From NCBI GenBank assembly GCA_014549065.1, contig JACDOX010000012.1:8999413-9063412 (forward strand): DNA of 64,000 bases, in the 5' to 3' direction. Below, in pieces: positions 40,653-50,500 of the stretch (position 1 is its first letter; every line of letters starts with the position of its first letter). The DNA comes from Cardinalis cardinalis (lineage: Eukaryota > Chordata > Aves > Passeriformes > Cardinalidae). The notes below the pieces were generated by a model. The model did no database searches. It was given only the letters and a program-made list of their open reading frames with translations, and was not told the DNA's origin. The position numbers were made by a program, and so were the translations under genes.

Positions 40653-41413
40653 AGAGGCGGCTGCGCCCGATTTGAAGGCGACGGGGCGGCGACGCCCCGA
40701 TCCTCGGGCGCTGATAAGGAGACCTGCAGCGCTCCGGCCTCCTGGCCCGTCCGTGCCTGTTGTCGCCCCAAACCCTTCGTCACCCAGGCTCTCCCCAGCC
40801 TCCCTCCAGCTGCAGCGCCGTCGGGGTGGCCCGGGGGACGCAGCGCCATCTCTCAAGAGCCCGCTCCAACAGAGGGAAGGTGGCTCCACGAGCCCCCGTC
40901 CCGCCAGAGCACGAGTTGTGCGGCAGTGCCCATTCCTGGGGTCACCCCCGCCACTCCCGAAAGTAAAGCCAGTCCGCACCGCTGCATCCCCTCCCGTTTT
41001 TCTCCCAGGGGTGTAAACCAAATTCCCTTTGGAATAGGTCGCAGGAAGATTTCACGTTTTCCCAAGCGGGGCCGTGAAGGCAGAAGGGTGTCCCACAACC
41101 CACTGGGAATCTACACAAGCGCCGCGTGTGCCGGGAGCTGCCCGTGGGCAGCTGCTTGTGGCAACGCGCAGCTTTGGACTCAGCGCTCGGGTTGCGGGCG
41201 CGCGCCAAGGAACTCTCAGCCCTCCCGTGCTGCAAAAGCTCGCTGCGAAGGCGCGGGAGAGGNAAGCATGGCCGGGGCGAGGCTGACGCCGGGACCGGAC
41301 CGGGAAGGGACAGGGACAGCGGCACTCCACCACTCCCGCTCCCCGGTGCGGCTCCACAGCGCCCAGCCGAGGCGGCGCACGCCCCCTGGCGGCCCCGCGC
41401 GGCACTGTGGGCC

Positions 41414-41418
41414 ATTGG
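41414..41418 (-). promoter_or_regulatory. Inverted CCAAT box upstream of RBIS
   Basis: ATTGG within GCCATTGGCG, about 57 bp before the RBIS ATG and 26 bp from the CRE. This is a usual NF-Y position in divergent CpG promoters. Motif only. Confidence 0.5.
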
Positions 41419-41443
41419 CGGCTCCCTGCGTCACAGCCCCGTG

Positions 41444-41451
41444 TGACGTCA
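41444..41451 (+). promoter_or_regulatory. Consensus CRE upstream of RBIS
   Basis: Perfect palindrome TGACGTCA, a full ATF/CREB site, ending 23 bp before the RBIS ATG. It probably lies close to the transcription start. Confidence 0.65.
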
Positions 41452-41474
41452 CCCGCCCGCGCGCCGCCACCGCC

Positions 41475-41594
41475 ATGGGCAAGAGCCGCAGCGGGGCNGC
41501 CAAGGCCGGCAGCGTGTTCCGCATCGCCCGCAGCGGCGTCCTCAAGGCCAAGGCCAAGGGCAAGGCGCGGCCCGTCACCTCCGGGCTGAAGCAG
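41475..41594 (+). CDS. RBIS: RBIS coding exon 1
   Basis: 120 bp, 40 codons from MGKSRSG to TSGLKQ, followed by a consensus donor GTGAGT. It is very GC-rich because it lies in the CpG island. The single n is the third base of a GCN codon, so Ala is certain. Confidence 0.93.
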
Positions 41595-44500
41595 GTGAGT
41601 GCTGCGGCGGGAGGAGGCGCTGGCCGGGCTGCGGCAGCGCCCCACCACGGGGAGGGCCTCTGCCCTGCTGCGGCGCCCGCGGGAGGCCTCGGCCNGGCGG
41701 GGATTCCTCCCCTTCGACCTCGGTGCGCGGCGCAGCAANCGCTCGGAAGTGATTAAATCGACCTGGTTTAGGGGCAGTGTGCGTCCGGGCACAAAACGGC
41801 AGAGTGCACGATTATCACCCGAAAATTAGGTTTTTATGTGGGTATCATCTGGAAAAAGAGAAGCACAAGAAGTTCATTTGACTAATCCGCAGGCATATGC
41901 CACAGAAGGCATCGGGCTGTGCTTGAGGGGTGTCGTTTGGGAAGTGTCTGATAGTGTCGCGCCTTGTCCTNGGGAATGCGATGCTAAAGGGCGCATGAGC
42001 AGTTCAGCGAGTTCGCGTTCACTGGACTGCATTCACAGCGTCGCTGAGGGTGTAATTCAGGGTAGAGTTTAACTAAATGCCTTGATCCAAACCACTGGGC
42101 ATAGTTAGTACTACTAACAAGGGGAAGTCCTGCTCCTTTCCATCACGTTCCTCGTCCCAGGAAGGGATCTCTTTGGCAGGCACTGGGCTACATTCCCACA
42201 GCTTTCCTTGATGNTGGCTCAGGAACTCTACGCCCACTAGGTGACTCAACTTGCTAAATCAGCAGCAAAAGGCATTAAAAATATATTTTGCATTTTTATG
42301 TGCTGGGTTGGTGAGTTGAATAAACTTAATTATGAATGACTGAATGAATGTATGCAGAGAGAAGCATTTTGGTGGGGAAGAACGAGAAAGGATGGAGCCT
42401 TTTATGATCCAGTAGCTGTTTATTTNCCTCAGCTGTCAAGTAAAGCTCAGTGAGATGCAGTGAATGGAACTTGGAGTGAGCACTGCTGGATGTTTTGCTC
42501 TTAATTCCTCTCTGCCCCTTACATGGCTGTGATGCTCTGTAGATGCTTCTCTGAGCCAGTTTAACATACTAAAGCAATAGAAGAACTAAGAAGCAAAAAT
42601 AATGTTGTTATTTTGGTGTCTGTAGAAGAGCACAGCTCAGAAGAGGGAGAGGGTGGGTCATGGAGTAGGGAGCAGTGCAGGGGAAGAGGGATGGGGGTGG
42701 TCTAAGCAAGAGTTTTCTTGTTGTGAGCAGTGAGTCATTATGTGGTATCTTCTCAAACCTGCCTCCAGCCTGAGGTGTGTGTTCTGCAAGAGTTCACCTG
42801 TCCTTCTAGAAAAGCATCTGGTAATAGAAATAATAAAAGCAAATAGTGGCTTATTTTCTCCATTTGATGCAGTTGCAGTCTGCTGGAGAAACACAAGTAA
42901 ATGGCTTTTAAAAAATGCCGTTTCAGATTTTCTCCTGCAAGCTCCACTTGACAAATTAATCTGGTGGACAGACAGGAACAAACTTTAGAAAAAACAATTT
43001 CATGTTGCTGGCATCGCATCTCCTCTTAGTCTAGACTGTTCTGTATAATAAAGGGAGAAACAGGNTTAAAATCATATTCATGAAATGTCTGAGTTTCATA
43101 GTCTCGAAAAGCTTATTAGGAGTAAAATTTTATTCTCTGTGTTTGAAGCTGTGTTCTTTAATGCATTAAGCCTTTGGGCTTAATGTGATTTACTTATTGT
43201 TAAGCAGTNTAAGAAGATGCTCAGAAAAAAAGTTGCTAAAATGAATTTACTCATTAATAGCTATAAGCTCATTGTAACTGTTCAGACAACTTTTGATGAA
43301 GGTACCCATGCTAGCTATGGAGCCTCTTTCTGTGGACAAGTTCTGCCTGACTACTTGAGGATATCACTATTAAAACTGACTGGAACCTTCTAAAACCCCT
43401 GTGAAGCTGGAAGATGGTGACAAGCCCTGACTGAACACATGGTCTTTGTACATCATGTTACCAACAGTCCATCCACTCGGATCAGAGCTGGGAGCTGGGG
43501 CTGTATTTCTCCAGTCACTGTNCCAGTGAAAGTGTTCATCTGAGCAGGCCTGTTCTGTCAGCCTCTGTCTGCCACTGCTTTCTTAATACAGGTTTTCGTG
43601 GTCAGTCAGAATGGAATTGTTACTGTATAGGTGCTCTGAAATTATGGAGGCTTTGAAAGTAAAATGAATACGTGTAACCATTCACAGTTAGCTTCTGCCN
43701 GTTTAAATTGCTCAGAGATGAACTATGGGGGTGGCTGTTGAAACAGCAGTAGGTATGCTGAAATTTGGGGTTGCCTGAAGACTTATGAGCATGCTTCTGG
43801 AATGTTTGCAATCTAATAGGTTATTACCTGGATGTGATCCTGTTCCAGACTTTGGAAGCAGCAGGTGCTAGGGCTCAGATCAGCTGAATCTTACTTTGCT
43901 GCAGTGTGAGAGTTTATGCCCTCCTGCATCCACCCTGCTCTTCTACCACAGACAGTTGTCCCCAGAGTGCAACACATGTCCATATTCTAGCACTTCCTCT
44001 TTGAAAGTAAAATCTTTGAAATAACTTATAAAGGCAGACTTGGGCTAAAAGAGAGGCTGAGGTGNCCAGAGATACACATTCCACTTTGCTTTGGCTGCAG
44101 AGTTTCTTTAAATGCTGTGGCAAAACCTGGTAGATGTTGTTGGCCAGACTTACAGTACAAACAGTTAGGATGCAAGGTGTGATGATGAAAGGTAAGCTAC
44201 TGGAAGAAATTCAACATACTAAAATAATTTACAAATTGTATTTTGTTTGAGGGGCTACAGGCTTGGCTTCTTGAAAAAGCTGCCAGAAGTTTCCTTTATG
44301 TCTGAAAGGGCCAATGCCAGCTGGTTTCAGGATAGATAGGCTGCTGGCCAAGGCAGAGCCCATCAGGTACTGGCAGTACCTCNGGGTTGATGTAGTTTAG
44401 AAGCATACCACCAGCAGCAGTCAGAACAGAGGAGTGAGAATTTTTAAAAGAAACAGCCCTGCAAACACCAAGGTCAGTGAAGGAGGAGGGGGAAGAGGTG

Positions 44501-46730
44501 CTCCAGGTGTCTGAGCTGAGATTCCTCTGCAGCATTTGTTTGACAACAAATTAAATTCATTTTCCCCAAGTTCAGTTGAGTCTGTTCTGCCCATGATGNC
44601 AAGTGGTGAGTGATCTTTCTCTGCCCTAATCTCTACCCATGAGCCTTTCGTTATCGCTCCTGTCTCCTGTCCAGCTGGAGAAGGCAGTGATGGAGCGGCT
44701 TTGGTGGGCACCTGGCATCCAGCCAGGGTCAGTTCACCAGAGAGAGGAAGGAAGGAACCCTTCCTGGGACTTCATTCCAGCTAAGAGGAGCTGAGGCTGG
44801 TGTAGCAGGGCCTGTGAAGCCTGACTTTTGTTTTCTCTGTGTTCTCTTCCTGGATCACTATGGGCTCCCATTCCNGTGGAGCAAGTTTAACTCTTAATTT
44901 TGAATTTATTAGTACATAGCTACATGACCTAATGAAGTAACAGGTAAAACATTCCAAAAAGCATGTAACACTGGCTGCATAATAATTGCACAAAAATGGG
45001 GCAGTTTCACATCAGTGGAATTTTTGCTAAAAATACTAATGTATGTATTTTTTTCTCTCCCAGATAAACATTAAAAATGCTGAAAAAGTTAGCACAATAA
45101 ATAAAGCATTTGCTGAAGTTCAGAAAGAAATCCGGCAGCTATCAAAAGGTACCACAGCAGAACCTCAGAACACTCAGCAGGTAATTTCCCTTTGTAAAAA
45201 TCTGAGGAGAATTAAAAGAATGTTTGTGTTTAAAGCATTATAATGTGTCTCTTAGGCTGCAGGCAATAGCTCAGTTGGTCAGAGTCTGGGCTGGTAATAC
45301 CAAGGTGCTGAGTTCAACCCTTTTAGTGGCCATTTACTTAAGAGTTGGACTTGATGATCCTTGTGGGTCCCTTCCACTTCAGAGTATTCTATGAATCNGT
45401 GAATTCATGCAGTTGATTTAAAGCTAGAATCCTAGGTTTTATGAATTTCATTTGTGTGGCAATGCTGAAACCTAGTTAGCATGTTCAAATTCTATAAAAC
45501 TACTAAAGTAGAGCGAGAAGAGGGTGGCAGCCATGGTGAAGCACACTTCAAAAGCATATTTTTAAATTACATTCTAGCTGATTTCTTACTGTTTTTTAAA
45601 GTTAGTCCCAGCTCCATCCCCTTGATTTGAAACTTGGATCTCTACATGAATACACACANAGAGGATGAACCTGGCTGTTCCCTACTTGAAGCTCCTGACA
45701 GTGCTTTGAAACAAACAGTTCTGCCTCTCTTCGNTCCTGATTCCTAAGCCTTGTATTACCTCATCAGAAGGACCAACACTTGAAGNAGCAATTTCTGTAG
45801 TAGAGGTTTTGCCTGCAGCACTTGGGGTTCAAGACAGTATTTCTCTTGCCTTTGTCTAGTTTTTTTTTTTTAATGCAGGCCTACCTGCAGTCTTGCATAA
45901 GAATTAATTCATAAAAGTTTAATTCCTAACAAGTTCCTCCATGTAAACTCTTTCTGCTGACTGATGCTCTAGGCACAGTTTCAGGGAGAGAAAGCAGTCC
46001 TTCAGGATGAGATGCAGATGAATCCATCCTGCTGTTGGGGGAAGGTGGAGTTTGGAGAAGTGGACATGAGTTGTCAGTATGCCTGAGGTGATCAAGTTTC
46101 TGTACAGCTGGGAGCAACTAAACAAGTGTCAAATACCTTAAGGAGAGGCTGAGGGAAAAATGAAACATAAGTGACAGTGCTGCCAGCACAGGATGAAGCC
46201 AAGCCAGGATTTCAAGGCAGTTGGAGCCAGTGGTCCTGGCCCTGCTGACTTGTTATTTATTCCTCCAAGAATTCAGATTGTACTTCTGCTCCTGTGCTAG
46301 TAGGGCTCTACACCACTCAGGCTGTAATAGTATTNTCTCCAAAGTTGCAGGAATGTTGTTGAGAGCAGTTGTGTTCTAAAAGCTGAGCCTGTCTCAGTTG
46401 GGCTGTGTGTGTTACTGGTACGACGCTCCCAAAGCACAAAGCATTTTCTGCTTACGTCTCAACTTCAGTATGTCCTGCAAACCCCCCCCCAAGTTATTGA
46501 AGTATAACTGCAAAATTAGCTGAAATTAAATATACAGAAGTCAAATTAATCTTCTGGTCAATGGATATTTATTTAGTCTGTTTTTTTGTTTTTTTTTTTT
46601 TTCCAAGCAGAATAAAAAGAAATTGTTTTCTGATTTAAACTGAAACCCTTTTTTTTTCCAGGTTTCCACAAATCTGGAAGAGGAACCAGCAAACGTGGAT
46701 GCTGCCACAAGCCTGTTATCTCAGTTGTAA
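41475..46730 (+). CDS. RBIS: Ribosomal biogenesis factor RBIS (whole coding span, 3 exons)
   Basis: Small basic protein, known in mammals as C8orf59/RBIS, a nucleolar factor supporting large ribosomal subunit production. Exons 41475-41594, 45064-45180 and 46662-46730 join in phase 0 to give 101 codons plus TAA; human RBIS is about 100. The basic N-terminal half has the Lys/Ala-rich KAKAKGKARPVT segment and suits nuclear or RNA-associated localisation. The middle exon (INIKNAEKVSTINKAFAEVQ) and C-terminal VDAATSLLSQL match the conserved family core and tail. All introns are GT-AG. ATG 41475 is in a good context (GCCGCCACCGCCATGG). It diverges from CA13 and converges on E2F5, the same arrangement as in human. 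Confidence 0.93.
44253..44738 (+). mobile_element. Degraded ERV LTR, copy 2 (internally deleted)
   Basis: Same family and orientation as 37825-38786. The 5' part (GGCTACAGGCTTGGCTTC) and 3' part (TTTCCCCAAGT ... GGCTTTGGTGGGCACCTGG) align, but about 500 bp in the middle is missing. It lies in RBIS intron 1. Confidence 0.7.
45064..45180 (+). CDS. RBIS: RBIS coding exon 2
   Basis: 117 bp, 39 codons, INIKNAEKVSTINKAF to PQNTQQ. The acceptor is TCTCTCCCAG and the donor GTAATT. This is the most conserved part of the protein. Confidence 0.95.
45256..45402 (+). mobile_element. tRNA-Ile-derived SINE with CR1 tail (TguSINE1-like)
   Basis: The head resembles tRNA-Ile, with A box TAGCTCAGTTGG (45267-45278) and a degenerate B box GAGTTCAACCC (45310-45320). 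It runs into a CR1-type 3' tail (GTTGGACTTGATGATCC, GGTCCCTTCCA, TTCTATGAATC). This head-plus-tail structure is that of the passerine TguSINE1 family. It lies in RBIS intron 2. It is not a functional tRNA gene: the acceptor stem and B box are decayed. Confidence 0.82.
46662..46730 (+). CDS. RBIS: RBIS coding exon 3 (last)
   Basis: 69 bp, VSTNLEEEPANVDAATSLLSQL then TAA. The acceptor follows a long T tract (TTTTTTCCAG). The VDAAT...LL tail matches the family C-terminus. Confidence 0.92.
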   Translation, partial: VSTNLEEEPANVDAATSLLSQL

Positions 46731-46825
46731 TGCAAAATGGACAATGAAGGGGTTGCAAGAAGTGAAAGATCAGAAATACCAATGGCTTTGTTTGCACAAT
46801 TTTATTAAAAAAATCTTGTTAATAT
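46731..46825 (+). other. RBIS: RBIS 3' UTR with ATTAAA signal
   Basis: Short 3' UTR. The ATTAAA variant poly(A) signal at 46804-46809 lies about 75 nt after the stop, with a T/G-rich stretch after it. The end position is approximate. Confidence 0.55.
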
Positions 46826-47402
46826 ACAAGTATTGGCACACTTCAATACAAACTACAAACAGACCTTTCCTATCATCTAGGAAAGTGGAATGTCAGAAGT
46901 CAGTGTGAGAAACTTAAAGTGCTAAAACAGAAGGCACTTCACAAAATTGGTTCACTGAAACAGTTTAGCGTAACTCAAGTTGATACCCTTCACTTTTCAA
47001 CTTGGCAGTGAAAGCTTCAAAATTGTTTCAAAAGTTAAAAAATAGAAAGCTTCTTGGCAGTAAAGCTTCAAAGAAAATGCTGTTAACTGTGAGCAAGAAG
47101 ACTAATCATTTTTTTTAATGATCAAAAAGTTATAAAGTATTTTCACTTTTCTTACTAAAGAAAGCTCCAAATTGGCTTAGACAGAAACACACTCAAGTGA
47201 AAAAGTGCCAGAATTTTTGATAAGAGCCCTTTTTTCTTGTTCTTGAATTTGTTTTGTGAAGTAGTTAAAGGAAGCAAAAGGAAATATACTCCCAGAGTCA
47301 GTGAACTAAGAAGTTATACATTCATTATTCAAATACTTAGGTTATGAAGAAGTCTAGATTGTTACAGTTAGAGGTAGATAAGTAGTCTGGTTGACATAAT
47401 AT
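46801..47402 (-). other. E2F5: E2F5 3' UTR with AATAAA signal
   Basis: About 600 nt from the stop to the minus-strand AATAAA at 46806-46801. The sequence is A/T-rich and non-coding. The signal overlaps the RBIS ATTAAA on the opposite strand. Confidence 0.55.
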
Positions 47403-47512
47403 CTAATAATTTAGTATCTGCACATCAAAGAGATCACAGACTCCTTCATTATCATCCAGGTTAAAGTTGTAGTCATCTCCGGGAGTAGGAGAGAGTCGTA
47501 AGAGAGGAAAAA
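47403..47512 (-). CDS. E2F5: E2F5 coding exon 9 (last)
   Basis: 110 bp, [19 protein letters not shown] then [17 protein letters not shown] and TAG at 47405-47403. It is the retinoblastoma-family pocket-binding tail. The acceptor is CTTTACAG. Confidence 0.96.
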
Positions 47513-50500
47513 CTGTAAAGCAGGAACAGTTTAGTTTAAATTAAAACACTTGGAAAATCAGCCCTATCACATTTCAGTATGTTTGTCATAAGGATTAGTC
47601 TTAATAATTAAAATAGTCTTGATAATCTGACAAGCTCACTGAGATACATACCATGAAAACCTGTACTGCATTCAAACTAAGGCAGTAAGTGATGCATCTG
47701 CCATTTTTTGCTTGGTATTTTAAGTCAGTTTGCTGAAGTGGAGTGATAGCTGTGGAATATGGGTTTAATTTCTTCTGCAGCAATGGAGTTCCTGAGGAGC
47801 TTTTGAAAACTTTAACCAGAAAGCCATAATTTATATTTATATTCCTTTATCTATATCCCTGCTCTAGAAGCAGAGCCTCTTTTCATGTTAACCACATACT
47901 GGCACGTTCACAGAATCCCATCTTGCCCCTTGGATCTTACAACCACATCTCTTTCTGGATGAGCCCTGAAGTGGTCTGCTTGAGGGGCAGATTTTATTAC
48001 AGGCCTTACAGAATACAGGGCAAAAGGAACAAAAGCAAGTTGAGTTCACCTCTTTGCCTGCCACCATCAGTGAGAGTGGCAGAGAGGTAGGAGCACATGA
48101 TTTTTGTAGTAGCTGTGGTTCAGTGCTGCTCTCATATGGCCAAAGATGTGCAAGAACAGAAATGGGTGACACTTGTTCTGTTAGTGTACCACAGATGGAC
48201 ATGTATCAGTCTGCATCCAGAACTATATTCTGAAATACNTATTCAAAGCACCTCCACAAAACTTTAGGCAGAATAGAGTTAAACCAGATTTATATTTTAA
48301 GGCAGCACACTAGTCATCAGCTTGTTCTTTCTTTTTCCCTAAATTAAGTACTGGTGGGTTATTCATGCAAGTAAGTGCTTTTGGATTAAGGTTTTCCTGT
48401 TTTATTTGTTAAATGAAACTGTTGCAGGGAATAGAAAGGGGAGCAAAGGCAAGAGTGATAGAGGAGGTAACATGGGAAAGAAGTAGTTTCATACTGACTC
48501 TTGGCATCAGATTTAACAGATGCCTTCTAAGTGCTGTTCTCACAAAATCATGCTGCTACTTGTGATTATTAGAAAAGATGCTAAATACTTACCATCAGAA
48601 GACATGAGTTCATCAATAATATCTCCACTGATATTTCCTGTTAAAGACAGGAGCACATGCTTTATGTATGTGGGTTTTTTNAATATGTGTTTATAGCAGT
48701 CAACACATTCTTTGCATTAAAACACTGAATTGACAAGTACACTATGGCTTATGCAGGGTAGGAGCTGCAGAGATCGTATGCCACGTACATGTAAAATATA
48801 CTTATCTTTGTATCCCTCAGTTTTTCCCTCCCCCAATACATTTTTTCCACTTTACTCTTTAAAACCCAAGAGCTATATATATCATGATGTACCATGAGGC
48901 TTATCTGGTGGCAAAGAAACTCAATTGTTCAAAATTAGTATGCTTCTCAGTGGCTTCATTAGAAGATAAACAGACCTGTTTTTTCCTCTGTGTAACTCAC
49001 TGGTAATTTGGTCACAAAGAAGGGCTCAGNGAACCAGTGAAATCTTTGAACAGGAACTACTGCTTCCTACCTGCAGGCTCCTCCATCTTTGCAATGTCAA
49101 ATGAGTTTGGCTTGAGAATGCAGTTGACATCCAGAGGCAGCAAGCTCTGGTAGTCACTGGAGCTGGCTGAGGCTTGGGCACAGTCTCCAGACAGGCTGGG
49201 ATAGAGCTCTGGCTCCGGAAGGCTGGAGTAAGGGGCTGCAGGGGCTGTGCTGTCCTGCTGGGCGCTGCCATCTACACGGACAGGAAGGTGTGTTAAAGTC
49301 TGTTACAGTGAAACAGAACACATGGCACCTGCCCCCAGCTTTGTCTTTTGAGGGAGAACATGGCCAATGTCTGAGATCAGGTGAGANGAGTCTTCCCCTT
49401 CCACAGTCACAGTCACAATTTAATTAATTGTCAATTAATTAAAGGTCAATTAAAGGTCAATGAAGGTAATCAGGACCCCTCAGGAATGCAGTTGTAATAC
49501 AGCATTTTCTTAAATCTTTTCCTATTACCTATTAATTTACTATTACTATGAAAAAAGTACCTGATATTCAGGCAGCCTCTTACTGTGGCTATGTGGAAGA
49601 AGGTAAGCGACCTTGTGGTACAATAGCTGGAACTGGTGCCTGCATTATCAATCTCATTAAAAGGTANGCGTTCAAATCATATCCTCCTCCGTCAAGAGGT
49701 TTGCAATTTTGCTTCATAATGCATTCTGGAGAAGCACCTCAGAATAATTAACAGGATTACATCCAAAACCTGTTCAGTGTAAGATGGTAAGATGTGAGGG
49801 AAGCATCTCTTTCATCAGACAGAAGAGGAAGAGGTGTCTGTAACCTCCTGAGAGCTGTTACTAAGGCCCTGGAGTAGTTTTTTAATGGACAGCTGCTACC
49901 CTATGCAAATTCTTGATCTTTGTCCACCACCTTTCTTAACGCTTTCTTCTTTCCCTCCAGCTGCCTTCCTCCCCCACCCACCAGAGGCAGGAAAACCCCG
50001 GGATCCACCTGATGGTGTGTCNGCAGCTGCTGCTGGTGGTAACTCCTGCCCTTGGTTCGGGTCACGTTGTTCTGGGGGATTTGGAGGAGCTGCAGCTGGT
50101 TTCAGTGGAGTCNCGGGAGCTGCAGGCTGAGATGGGGGCTGTGCAAGGTCATCAGGTGGAGGTACTGGAAACACCGTGGGCTTGGAGGAGCTCGATTCTT
50201 TGTTTATAAGCAGCACGTGGATAGGTCCTGAACTACTTTTAAGATTGATCTGNTATTTATTCTGTCCATTCTGTCCCTGTAAAAATGGTGTATTATGAAA
50301 GTTAGTGTTCCTNGAGAACTTGGAACTCTACAAAGTGATGAAGACTAAGATCAGCTGTTTTAGTCCTCAACAAAAAGAATAAAAAACAAAATCCACATCA
50401 CAGCTGCTAACTTGGGTCCTGCAGAGAACCTTACCATTGCCTGAACTGATTCAGCAGAGATGGACAAAGATAGTTCCACTGATCNGCTTCGTGGCTCTAG

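Larger units (their letters stand above)
40300..41750. promoter_or_regulatory. Bidirectional CpG-island promoter of CA13 and RBIS
   Basis: GC- and CpG-rich block covering both first exons. The two ATGs are divergent and 887 bp apart, with no repeat between them. It contains a CRE, an inverted CCAAT box and a G-tract array (listed separately). No TATA box was noticed. Long open frames here, including one of 505 codons, are stop-poor GC artefacts. Confidence 0.85.
41595..46661 (+). other. RBIS: RBIS introns 1 and 2
   Basis: Intron 1 (41595-45063) contains LTR copy 2; intron 2 (45181-46661) starts with the SINE 75 bp after the exon. No snoRNA box C/D or H/ACA pattern was recognised. The rest is unique sequence. 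Confidence 0.65.

Noticed and set aside
40239..41756. 505-codon plus-strand open frame and several other long frames
   Set aside because: They lie in the CpG island, where stops are rare. They overlap both CA13 exon 1 and RBIS exon 1 in other frames and are low-complexity Pro/Ala/Arg.
45262..45335. Possible functional tRNA-Ile gene
   Set aside because: The acceptor stem and B box are degraded, and the sequence continues directly into a CR1 tail, so it is a SINE.
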